64,000 nucleotides of DNA from Augochlora pura (Eukaryota > Arthropoda > Insecta > Hymenoptera > Halictidae): contig NC_135780.1 in NCBI RefSeq assembly GCF_028453695.1, positions 4,402,001 through 4,466,000 on the forward strand. The letters run 5' to 3'. Positions 49,997 to 62,502 of this stretch are shown piece after piece (positions within the stretch are counted from its first letter, which is position 1; the number at the start of each line of letters is the position of its first letter). The notes beneath the pieces were generated by a model, which was not told the DNA's origin, made no database searches, and worked only from the letters and a program-made list of their open reading frames with translations. The position numbers were made by a program, and so were the translations under genes.

Positions 49997-51123
49997 AAAG
50001 ATGGTATGTTTCCAAAGCCAATGTGGCAACTTATTAAAAAGAACCATATTGCAAATAACAATGAACAAAGGAAAAATAAATATGCAATCATGATTCTCAG
50101 AAGAGGAAATTGCTTTATTAAAGTAGAAGCTATTTTTATTACTTGATCGTACGTGTTTCAACATGGCACAATTTTTGACACATATTTAAAGATAATGTTT
50201 GTATATACATGTACTTATGCTCATAACGAAAGCACATTGATTTCTTGTATCTTTCGTTCACTACAATTATTATAGCACCATAATTCACAGTATTATTATA
50301 TGGCATATTTATTAAGCCACAGAGAGAACTTAATGCTACTACTAAATCATGTTTCTAAGTTCATTTACGTTAAGATTATTTTAAACTATAATGTGTTGTG
50401 CTAAAGTTATTGCATTATGATTTATTTAATTTATATGCGGTATATAATATGTTGGTATAGTATAAAAACTCAAAATTAATAATGATGCAATAATTTCGGA
50501 GGATTAATAAAGAAATTCAGCGTAGAATATTTTTAACATTATTATGATACAAAATTACATATATAATAAATTATTTGTTAAACAATAGCTCTATCGTATG
50601 GCCATATTTATTTCTCAAAATATATGAAAAAAGTAGTAAGCTTCCGCAAATTTTGTTACATATGACTAAGAATAAAACAAAGAGTAAACAAACGTGACGA
50701 TAGTAAAGCCTAAACTGTTTTTTATGATGGCGAAGGAAAAAATAAATAAGTTTCTTATTTACGGTAAATATAACAAAATGAAACAGTAATTAGATCAGTA
50801 TTTTACATTATTGATTAAGACGATAACAATTAAACGATTGCATATTGTCGCAATTTTTTTATTTGTTTTCAAAAATTATAGAAAATAGAGATAGCAATAG
50901 TTAGAGAGATATTGTCAGAAGCTGTTTTTTAAAACATATAATTTATGTTCCATGTCAAAAATATTTTGCGTATAGCAATCTTAATTTTTGCTTACAACTT
51001 CCTCTTTTCTTCTTTGCATTTGCAATTTAATTTTCATGTTATACGAATTATGGAAGATTGATAATTCGAGGCACAATTCCGAATCAGTAAACCTGACGCA
51101 TATATAACAATATATTAAATAAA
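49997..51123. other. Convergent 3' region between the dynein light chain and the minus-strand LD/CaaX gene
   Basis: AT-rich DNA in which the two genes end tail to tail about 1.1 kb apart. AATAAA at 50075 serves the plus strand. TTTATT near 50857 is a candidate minus-strand signal. Confidence 0.5.
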
Positions 51124-54100
51124 CTACATAACTGAACACGGCATGGCACAACAAAGAGGAAGACACACAGGGACGACAGCAGCGCCGCTTTTGGATTGCG
51201 ATTTACTCTTACTAGACGCTTCGTATTCGTATTTTGCCTTAGACTTTTCCCAGCCGCCCTGTAAATAAACAATTTATTATATTTTTATTCGAACTGTTCC
51301 GAAAATTAAAGACTTCATCGCTTATTATCGGTAAATTTGTGACTATTTTTGGAAGTACTCTATGAATTTACAACGCGAGTAAAATGTTATTTAGTTGTGT
51401 TTTAATACAGAGTAGAACACCGAATATCTCAGGATGCTCATTGTATTCTTCTTAATGCTGGTTGAAGGATGCAAGTAGAACAATGACAAGTTCCTATATA
51501 AAAAGGTAAAGGCACTCTAACAAATTTACAGCCACGGGAACTCTTTAAGAACACTACCGCGGCTGTCCCTCAAGAATATATAGCCCTTGCGACTAACTTA
51601 AATAATTTTGATTTTGTATAGATCAGTAGTCTAATTATAACGTTATAAGTACAACAAAAGTTCGAACAACGTACAAGAGTTGGACAGGAGAACGATTTAG
51701 ACATGGTATACTTACACCAGACTGTGACATTGCCATGCTCGATTCTTCTTTCTTGGTAAATTCGGCTGAACCAGGAGGGTAATAAACCGGCGGGCCAGCA
51801 ACATTTTTACTTTTTACTTTAGCTGGCGAGTGGGGTACGAAGTCCACTTCTTTTTTAGTAGCAGGTGATTCTTTCGGTTGGCTCCTTTCTCGTTTCGCGA
51901 TGTCCTCTAATACTTCGCGCTGAAATATATTATAATAGCACACTTTATTATTATACGTACGTATATAATAAATAAACTTATATCATATGTATACTTTACA
52001 TGAGCTACCAACACGTGTTACTTCATTAAAACGAGAATACAGTGAATTTACGCAGATTGTTCAATATTTTTGTTATAAATAAGAAACTGGTCACATTTAC
52101 CGATTTTGTGTTAATTCCTTGTAATATGATTTCTTTCACAGATCTATTGGTTAGCACTATCGTCCCCAGATTTTAATAACAGAAGAACCTAATTTCGTTT
52201 CGGTTTAGTAGAAATGAATAATATTCATATTTGGTCAGTATGTTCAAAGTCTTCGTCGCGATTCTGACTCGTTATATGTAAAAGGTTAAACGTCGACGTA
52301 GAAAAAAGGGGAAGGGATCGTTTACGAATAAACCCAGTACTATATTTTCTAATACGTTACCTCGGTGTCCGAGAACGACGCCATAAGTTCCTCCAACCTT
52401 TTCGGCGGGCACTGTTCCGCGTTGGTGGGTTTTGAGGGGCAAACCTGAACTCCATTCGTTGGGAACGGTTTCGGTAACAAGACCTCGTGATCCTCGGCAT
52501 TCTTGTGCGGCGGTACGGTCGTGGTCGTGTTCGCGAATTTATATATCGTCGTGGTGGACTGCGGCGGGGTGGTTTGCGGCGGTGAGGTGTAATAATTAAC
52601 CGGTGTTCCCGGTTTATCAGGTGTCGGGTATCGTCCGTTGGAGGGCGACCTGCTAGGATAATGTTCCTCGATCCGATTGATGGTGGTGTGACTCTCGTTG
52701 ATCGTTTGCGGCTGATTTACAGTGATAATAGTGCCGTCCGGATGATCCGGCCGATCGCCGGGCCTGTAGCCGTTGGGGTAAGTACCATCGACCGCGTAGT
52801 ATCTTTCGTTTCGCGTGATCGTCGTTTTATTTTCCGGAGAGCCGGGACGATAGACGACCGTTGCCGGTTGACCGGGCGAGCCGCCCATGTGTTCCTCGCG
52901 GAAGAATTTCTCTTGGTGCAAGGTCGTGGACCTTTTCGTGACGTCCACGACCGGCGTCGGACTGCCATATCTGACCGGTGTTCTGGGCGGCACGTTCTCG
53001 GTTATGGTTTGGTAGCTGATCATTTTGTCGGTCGACGAGCTGCCGCCTTTCGGCAACGTGTACGTAATGGTCTGGTCGCCCGGTAGCACAACGGGCCCTG
53101 GCACGTTGCCACCCGGAAGGTACGATTCAGGTGCTCCTGGCAGCTCGTACGTGTACGTCTTGATCGTGGTTGTGACTTTCGTGTTGGGACCTGGTGCCAG
53201 GTTGATAGGTATCGCTGGCGTTGGCGATGGAACCGGTACGTACTCCACTGGTTCCGTTTGGTAGCCTTTAACAAATGAACGGTTCATCGTTGGACCGCGA
53301 AAATTCGAAAATTACGACGTTTCTATCGTTGAAGAGACTCACTCGAAGACTCGTTGACGTACTTCACTTCCTTCTGAGTACTGTGCCGCGGTATGGGGGA
53401 GGTTCGTTTCATTCGGGATGTGTATCCATCGTTGTATACCTGGATCAGAAATATTCCATTAGCACAAGCGTTTATAATTTCTAAGACTTTTTAGAATTCG
53501 GTGGTTTTTCGTAAATTGAACACTCACTAGCTCTCTGCTGAGAGATCTATCTATGGGCTCTGCGTCACGGTGCAATGAAGATTCTTCGTAAGTTCTTTCT
53601 CGAATGTCGTCGCTGTAAAGTAGAATGCGAATGTTTAGCAAGCTAATCGATTTAGCAAATTAATCGATTTATAGAACGTGTTAATATCTCTACGTTTTCT
53701 TGGAAAACAAATTCGCCTTTTCGCAAATAAAATGAACCAGATTCAAATTGCTCATCGTTTATCGGATTTTTAATTTAATACGAATCTTTTTTAGCTAATC
53801 ACAATTAAGTTAATCTATTTTACAGAAGGGTGAATCTCATTTGCAAACAGATGTGATGATTACTTAGATTTACTGAACAATAATAATAAAATATATAATT
53901 AATATTATTTGTTCCTACTTTGTTCAATAATTGACAAAAATATACTGCATTTCATAGCTGTGAAGATAATTACAGGTGCAGTAATTACTCCATCCGCTGT
54001 ATTTATGAAACATAATATAGTAATTTGTTGTTTCATGACAATTAACTAAAAAAAAGAATTTATTTTCGAAAACTAGATAGTCGACAGATTAAGAACAGTT

Positions 54101-57100
54101 TAGCAATCGATTGCATCGTTCACGTCTTCCATTGTAAATCCTGCGTAACAGGATGCGTTCGAAGAAGAAACGAGACTGTCTTGGCAATGAACCAAATACG
54201 CATGATATTTTGGAGAGCACTTACATCAAGGCCGTGCCGCCGTGCAAAGCATTGTCGGGGGTTGTCCAGGAATCTGTGAAATATAAAAGGAAAATTAATT
54301 TATACAATTTGTCGTATCTAGCGAAATGGAAAGTCTAAAAAGTGTTGGCACAGAACGATGTACAATGAGCTTGAAAGTGGATAAAGAAAGAAACTGTTTC
54401 ATACGTTTCTGGTGTTCGCATAATTAATTATACAATGGGATGCAATGTTTTAAAATAATAATATGATATTATAAAAATGAGTTATCAGAATCGTATATTC
54501 CATGCTCTTCCCTTGCAGTTACTGCAATAGATCCACATAAACTTGGCAATAACATTGCATCTTCCAGTTTGATAACGTTATTCCTTCAAATATGTTAATT
54601 TTTATTTCGATTTCTCTGCCTGTAGCGTTTTACGCTTTCTTCAGAAGCTGTACAGATTTTCATTCGATTCCCACCAATGTATTTGAATTTCTCTTTTTCG
54701 TCGTTCACGGTTGTCATCGTCCCTCTCTTTAGAATCCATAAATTAGTTTCTTTTTTTTAACAATTATTGAAAGCATTGGTCGTCACATAGTATTGTATCC
54801 ATTGTGTCGCTTGTGCACCGATGCGCCGCGCAGCGGAACTACGCTCGTCCCATTGTCAGCTTAAATTCAGTTCGCTCTCGAAATTCAGGTTTCTGATGAA
54901 CGACCATCACCCAGTGACCCGACGGCGACGGTCATCCTTGGGGTCTCAATGTCGCGTGTTCTTTCTTCTGCTTCCCATCCGCCATTCACATTTTTCGTCT
55001 TCCTCATTTTCTCATTGGGAATACAACGGAGGGACGGTGAAATCGGGTCAATCTTCTGTTATACGCAGCCCTAATATGGGTACGGCTGTGTGTCGCGCGT
55101 TACCGCGAACATCGCCGGCACACGCGTCCGCCGCTGCATCACCGACGCGCAGAGGAGTCGGCTGGCTCGGAGATCTTCTCCGTACGATGACGTTATCGTT
55201 TCCTTTTCGTTATGGTCTCTCCCGCCATTCGATTGTTCTTTTCAGTTTAAATTTGCAATTCAAAGGATTACAGCGGTTTTAAAATTTCTTATTCATTTTA
55301 AAAGCTTCGTTTTCGTTCGAATAATTTTCATGGAAAATTGTAGAAAGGTAAAATTTAATTCTAAAATTGTAAAAATTCCATTGCGACAACCTTCCTTTCA
55401 TTTACGACTGAATAAGGCATTAATTATTAAATTTCTTTATATCGTAGCACCATTTTCTTGACTTACACACAAGTGTAGCTTAAAGTTTACTTCGAACAAG
55501 TGAGAACATTGCAAAAATTATACTGTTTTCTATTATTTTCAATCGATTAAAATCATTAAGAAAAAGGATAAAAATGTCGAAGCCTCCTTCAACTTGCAAT
55601 TAATGCAAGCAGCTTTTATCTTCTATCGATCACAACATCTGTATCATGAGAAAAATTACGTTTTAATAAGAACCACGATCACTGAAAAATAAGAAACGAG
55701 CGACGACTGAAATATAAATAAAAAAATCTTACATTCCGTCGCTTACACATTTAAACGTATCTACTATATCGTCCAAAAGGAAACGAAGACGCGATACGAT
55801 AGAACAGAATTCCGAAGCTACGATAGCGAAGATTTTCATTGGTACGTGTTCGCGAGGAGGCCAGCTTGTGCATACGATAATAGTTTCGAGAACACGGTAC
55901 GGTTCGCCGAGAATGAAGTATCGCGAGAAACTTCATCTCGTGGCAGGTATCGAGCCTCCCTCGTTTTGTCGTTCTCATTGTTAATTGACAGTATACCTGT
56001 ACAGCCGCTCCGCGCCTTAAAAGGAGCGACACGAGTGACCAGCTCTCCTTCCTTCCACGATCGCTCAAAACGCGCCAGCGCTTGCGCGCGATTCCTCGTG
56101 AACACGCTTTGGAGTTTACAGAAGTTGTATAAGCCGTATTGCAACGTAGAACTGTTTTATATGTTTCAATATTTATCGTTTACAATAGAGGACGCGATAT
56201 TCAAATACTATGATAATTAAACGTTCTGTTATCGGAATATTATCTAATAAAAGCGTATATTATTCTAATAGAAACGTTGATCGGATAGATACTAAACCTG
56301 TCGATTCAGTATGAAACTCTACACAGATTTATAGACGTTAAACATATACTAGAAATATCAAACCAGTCGTAATGATTGGGTTTTTCCTTTTTTAGCTGTT
56401 GAAGAATATTTCTTTTGTTTTAAGAAACTTCTTTGCCGAGGGATATACGTGTAACCACTATTTTATTATTATACATTATGTTGTTATTATAGTTTCAGAA
56501 TGTTATAACAATATTTGAATATTTAAATAATCTGACGATCTTCGTAATATTTACTTGAACATTAATAATCGTTATGGCACTTGAAAATGTTATTTCAATA
56601 GATTTGTCTCGATTCTATTCATTTCTATACGAAAATGTTAACTATAAAACGACAGGCTCGACACCTTTTTTCAACGTTATAGTATATTCTCTTAATTATG
56701 CCCTCTCTTCATTAACGTTAATTTACACTTTCGTTCTTTTCATCCACGACCTCGTATCACGCGTAAGACTGCGTTTGCGTTATTGCATTTATACTCGAAG
56801 CTAACGGTTTTATTTATTTCAAAAAGCTTGCACACAAAATAGATAGAAGTAAATAATTAGAAATACTAGATTATTAAAAAAGTTCGCATTTTCAGTAACT
56901 CTTTTTTTTACGAGAAAGAGCTTTATAAATTATAAATAAATGCTAATACTTAGTGTATTACCTAATTTGCTTTGAGTAAAATTTCTTTATGTAATTTATT
57001 GTAATAGTATAAATATATTTGTACTTTATTACCGAAAGTACTATTATTATTATTATTATTATTCGCATGAAAAGGGCAGGTTATTTATCGATCTTTTTCA

Positions 57101-60100
57101 TTCTATACTCGTGCTAGTTAAAAATCTTTGCACACGTCACGGACAGTGTTCTCGATATTTTAATACTCGTATTGAAAATAGAATAAAACTCACCAACTGG
57201 TTTTCCATCGAGGCTTTTATTGTATTGGTAGGACACCTGTTTGTAGGCGATCGTTTTGCTCTGGCCAGGTTGCACCTAAATAAAAGTAACATTTTCATGT
57301 AAATGCGTACCGTTTCTAATCCGATCGTGACATTTTCAATCATTATTACCATTCCTCCAACATCGTTTGCCGCGATAATGGCATTCGCGCACATTGTACA
57401 AGAACAATATAAATAATCAATGAGTCTTTCACGAATGATAACATCGACTATTCGCGTCGATCGCGCGCGTATGTGGGTTGATCCAACTGATCAATCACGC
57501 TACGTTTGCGATGTGTGTTAAAATTTAACTTGTTAAATGATAGAACGTGTTACAGGAGGTACGCGATTTGCAATTCGACACGATATATGATCCATTAAAT
57601 GCGTAAAGAAACCTCGCGCCTTTGAATTATGCAAAACACAGCGTTAGAAGATTATTCGTTCCACAAATCGGAGATCCTTTTATCTGAATTATTTATGCTT
57701 TTTTTTATTATTAGACTACGGCTCTTTCCGAAAAATCAAAATTTATACCATGGTTACAACAAACAGGAGTTAACTAAAAGTTTTCCTTTATTCGTAACAT
57801 TTTTAATGAGTTTGAAATCATTGAAATCATTGAAATGCATCGAATTTGCAGTCATTGCATTCTTAAGATCTGAAACTGAAAATTTGGAGAATGTGTTTCG
57901 AAATCAAATTATCCTAAACGAAAGAGTAAAAGAAAAATTTGTTTAGAATGTTAATGCTATCGTTAGATCACCGACTTAATGCATTTATAATAGAAGAATT
58001 CAAGGCCTTCATCCATTGCTTCCAATTTACTGGAATTGTTAACGAAAGTTGCAATCGATAAAGATAATGATCTCTTAAATATTAGAATTCTTTGTAATTT
58101 TTATTAACTAATCCATTATCGGGCAAATTAGTTTGTGCGCGTGCGTGAGATCTATGAATTAAAGTACAAGTACTTTGAGAATTTTTATTTTCCGTCATTC
58201 ATCAATTAGCATTAAATGCACCATATTCTTCTACGTCGTGCAAATAATCGTCATTTTTTACAGTATCTTCTATAATAACACTGCGTTGCGTGTTGTAGAT
58301 TGTTTTTTAATTCCTGTAGGTGACATCGTAATTATTATAGCGTGATGCGATATTGATTACCGCCGCACCCTAAATGATATTAACTTTTATGATCACAGCT
58401 ATCATAACTAGCCATCAGGCACAATGATACGTTTTTATCGAAATGTTTAAAAGTTTGATTAGACTAATTTTCATTTTTTCAGAATTTTTAATTTCTAAAA
58501 AATATTTCGTACAGGCTCATTAGTAACTTAAACACGTTTCCTTGTAAGAGAAATTACAGTTTAGATAGGTTTAGTTAAACTGGAAATTCGAAGAATTCGT
58601 GAGCTCTTTTACATAATATTGAAACTAATATATTTCCGTCGTTAAACGGTTTGTACTATAATAATGTATAATTATGACGCAATATAATGATTGCATCGAA
58701 ACAAATTTTTCAAAGTCACCACCATTAACATACTTAATTTTCTTAACATAGCAGCAAAAGATTTCAATTGTGCGAATGAAAATATTAATTTTCCTTTTTT
58801 ACAATCTTTTAATCTTCTACTATAATTTTACTTTTGCATTGTTCTTTTTGTTTATCATATATGCACCGTATGAAAGTATATTGTAATACAAAGAATGTAT
58901 TACATGCTCTGCTATGATACGTCTTTTTAATTTAATTTATTTCTTATTTGAAGAATTTGTAAGAATTTGTTTACTTGTGTAACAAACGGGAGAAAGCAGT
59001 TTACCGCCGGCGCACGGTGTCACGGAGCCCCGACATTCAGCGTGATATATTGTTTATTGGAAGACGCTAAATTATGCGTGAAAGGGATCGTTGGTAATTG
59101 CGAGTTTCCTGGGCCCCGTGATCTAGCATTCAATGAAAATGTAGATTGGCTACGAGCGTAATTTGCTATGCGCATCTCGCGATCGCCGGATAAAATTTCA
59201 GCCCGAAGCCCTTCGCGCGTCCGCGGACGCCGCCTAGTCTCATTTGCATACGGAATAACAGCTTCGACTAGAAAAAAAACCAGAGATATAAGGAGATATA
59301 ATTTGCTTAGACTCCACGTTCTAGTTTACCTTTTAACTGTACACCAGTTTGAAAGCCTGTGGTTTACGCGCTCGTCAGTGTGCACCGTAAATAATTCGCA
59401 CCGCGTATACGTAGTCGCTCCTATCACACCGTTTATCGCCTTTTTCAATTTTTCCGTGCGACACCCGTATAAAAAATTTATTCACCAATTACACAATTAA
59501 TTTTATATGTATTTTAATTGCAACTTACTCATATCCAGAAACGTATACTACGTATTAACGTTCTTTGCAGCACGTGAGTTGCCAACATCGACGAAATGCA
59601 TTTTTTAACTTTTCATTATGAGACCAAGTAAAAAAGTTGATTAATTGAAATTTTGGAAACAATGTTTTAGCTATCGTCTGGTAAGCTAATCCTTGTAAGA
59701 TGCCAATAAAATTTCGGTCAATTTTTCTCCATATGAAAAGTTGATTTTGTTTTAAGAGGTGTACGAATATTTTGATTGTTTTAATTGATAAGAGTAATGC
59801 TCATATATCGCCGGAGAAACGGATAATTCTGAACGGACGAACGAGAATTTTGTATCAGTATTTCGTTCAGGAATGTAAAGTGTTGCCGTATCGCGTGGAT
59901 TTCGACGAATGGAGCAACTTTCCTGTTCGATTTAGTTTCAAAGAATCGCATCGTAAACTCGCGCGCACGCATGAAAGTGGCTCTCGAATCGAACACCGAG
60001 AACCGCACTCGGGACGGTCTTACCTTCGATCGACGTCGCTTCGCTTTTCATAAGTATAAATTCGCGGTAGTGTACTCTCACTCGAGTGGACGGAAACATT

Positions 60101-62502
60101 GGAGCTATTCCGACAGATGTAAGAATGTGTGATAACGTGATTTGGAAACGCGCGACAAATATTCATGGTGAAGTCTGTGCAATAAAATAAGTAGGGTATC
60201 GAAGAGATAAAGATGGCGTTGTGGAAGGGACGAGTAAGGAATTGTAGTTCGACCAATAATACATGCAGTAGTATTGAAAGGAAATTCCTTGTGTTACATA
60301 ATTGAAAATATTTCGACGAGGACGATTTTGGGAATGAAAACTTACGTTCTGTAATTCCGAGTCGATGAATTCTAAGCCAGGTATACCACTCGCCGCGCCA
60401 CTCGGCCCACTGCTCACATACTTTTCTGTGGTGGTCATGGTCGTTCGATTTGGTGAAATGGGTCTGAAACAAGATTGCCCACGCTCGATTTAAACTGGCA
60501 ATAAAGTAACCGCACGCTCCTGCGAGTAGATTAGTACTTTCGTGTGATGAATTACAGAGACTATGGAAAGATTATTTAATATCTAAATACATACTGATAA
60601 ATGGTAATGGGGTACAAAGACTTTTGGTAATATTAGATGATAGCTTAGCTTCGAATTATTCGATTAAATTGTTAAAATTAATATATCTGTGTTTATATAT
60701 TTATTTTGTTTAGTAAAAGTTAATAACGTATACGTTATAGTGCGATAAACATATAAGCTATAAGAGAAAAATTCGTGCAGTTTTTCTTTCGCAGACAAGC
60801 TACGAATTTTTATTTGCATAAATAATGTAAGAGCAGTAGAATGAATTGCGAATTGCGATGGACATGTTCGCTTCTTTGTTTCTTCTCTCATCGTTATTCC
60901 AATGTTTTCACGAACTTCGAATGTAGTGCTCGAAATTTCATAAATCCGTTCTTTCACGCTTTACACGCTCTAAATTTAGGAGGACGCTAGCGGGCACTGT
61001 AACTCGTATTTTTAACATTCGCGAGAAAGCTTCTGTTAATAAATAAACATCTACAAAAATATCTCGAACGATTTAGAAAAGATCTGAACTGCTGGAAAAT
61101 GGGCCGCTACATCTATTTCTCTCACAGCTGAGATATCACGTGAAAGCATGTGTTCAGGTTATAATTATATTCGTTCTCTGTTTTTTTTTTTTTTTTTAAT
61201 AAGCAAATTATTCTCGACGAATATGCTATTATAACATTTTTATGAAAATTTTTCGTTCAAATAATTCATAATAATTCCGATATTTTCGTGAAAGATTTTT
61301 GATTTCTAAAATAGTAATAGTATTACTTTTGTTTTCGAAATTGAGAAACAATATTCTTACTTTACTTTTGAGTTTTACAAAACATTCTAGCAAGTGCTAT
61401 CAACAAATCCAAAAGTCATTAATACGAGTTACTATAGTATATACTGTGCCGTTTGGCAAACAAATTAATGCGCAAAAGTTTTAAATTCCAAGTCTTAATT
61501 AATATTAAAATTAGCACTTCCAGGACGAGAAGTGTTTCTTAAGATTCGCTTACCTGCCTTCGGAGACCACCTTAGTCGGATTTGCAGCCACGCGATACTC
61601 CACTTGGGGTGAGAGTGCTCTGCCTCCTCTGCTTGGGGTGGCACTTCTCGACACACTTGTCTGCAAGTCTTCGAGAAGAGCGTCTGCAATCGTTAAAGAT
61701 GCCGTTTTCCATTATTTTTATTCGCGTCGAAGAATTATCATACAATTATCATACCCTTGAAAAGTATTAAGATACCTGCCTTCTTTAGTACAAACATAGT
61801 AGAAATATTTTTTGTTGTATCGAGGAATTGTCTACGATTTTTATAGGATCGTATTCTTGAAAGTACATATCAAGTTGCAAAAGTTTGTGACTTGTGCATT
61901 TAGTTTAATCAACTTATTCAATTTTGTTCACTGAAAATATATCCTTAGTTCATTTCATATTCTTTCTGAACTGACTGAATTTTTCTTAATTAAACTACAA
62001 AATTCATGAAAACAAATAGGACCAGAAATAACATTTTATTTCATAGAATTGATGTTATTTCTATTTTAACGTAAAATATTTATAATTATAATTTATATTT
62101 AAAATTGGTGTAACAATTAGCTTAGGATATGATAGAGCGAGTTCAGTGGTGTCTCTTGAGTCACCACTCGAGTGCAAAGGGTTAAATCACATTCATATCA
62201 GAAATGCTTACACCGTTTGTAACATAGAGCAATAGAAGGCGAGGCAACGAACAGATGAAGTAACGGTTGCACGATAATTCATGTTCTTTGTCGAATGATC
62301 GCTATAGAGTAGAATTACACGTCACGTGGCACATTTAGAGATTTACCTAAATTGTTTTCGAGGCTGTTGGCCGTGGTTGCAACCTGGCTCTGGCCAGATA
62401 TAGGACTGCCATGACTCACGATCTTTCTGCTGCTGCGTGTTGTCGTTCTCTCCCTTATCGCCGCTGACATTGCGTTCTGCTTAATTCCCTGCCTCACGAA
62501 AC
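51124..62502 (-). CDS. Pro/Thr-rich scaffold-like protein with LD motif and C-terminal CaaX box (10 exons, 5' end uncertain)
   Basis: On the minus strand, in transcript order: exons 62502-62347, 61683-61554, 60463-60346, 57275-57194, 54273-54225, 53612-53528, 53439-53343, 53265-52361, 51919-51716 and 51258-51124 (stop TAG at 51126-51124). All borders are GT-AG with consistent phases. Counting from the ATG at 62470, the product is 642 aa. The most 5' exon is open upstream of this ATG, so earlier exons may exist beyond the window. A paxillin-like LD motif, LDALLEDLQ (41-49), spans exons 1/2. Residues 229-530 are Pro/Thr/Tyr-rich, with recurring TT-I/V-x-K/R phrases (VTTTIKTYTYELP, TTITRNERYY, TTINRIEEHY, STTTIYKF). 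A Ser/Lys stretch YEYEASSKSKSQSKSG follows, then Cys-rich VCLPLCCAMPCSVM at the end. CSVM fits a farnesylation CaaX box. I do not recognise the family with certainty. The features point to a membrane-anchored cytoskeletal or muscle adaptor. Confidence 0.85.
54274..60345 (-). other. Long introns of the minus-strand LD/CaaX gene
   Basis: Introns 54274-57193 and 57276-60345 contain mostly AT-rich DNA. CpG-rich patches lie at about 54820-55250, 55780-56110 and 58970-59260. Short open frames here do not resemble known proteins. The patches could host alternative promoters for shorter isoforms. Confidence 0.5.
57041..57062. repeat. (TTA)n microsatellite
   Basis: Seven TTA triplets in the intron of the minus-strand gene, just downstream of its 57275-57194 exon. 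Confidence 0.95.
61181..61197. repeat. T17 homopolymer
   Basis: Seventeen consecutive T residues in an intron of the minus-strand gene. On the coding strand this is a poly(A) run, with no retroelement body visible next to it. Confidence 0.95.
62060..62181. mobile_element. Fragment of the CCCTTTGCACTCG MITE family (right end)
   Basis: The right end CCACTCGAGTGCAAAGGG is followed by TTAA (62182-62185). The preceding ATGATAGAGCGAGTTCAGTG resembles the same part of the copy at 13845-14150. The left end is not found. It sits in the first visible intron of the minus-strand LD/CaaX gene. Confidence 0.5.
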
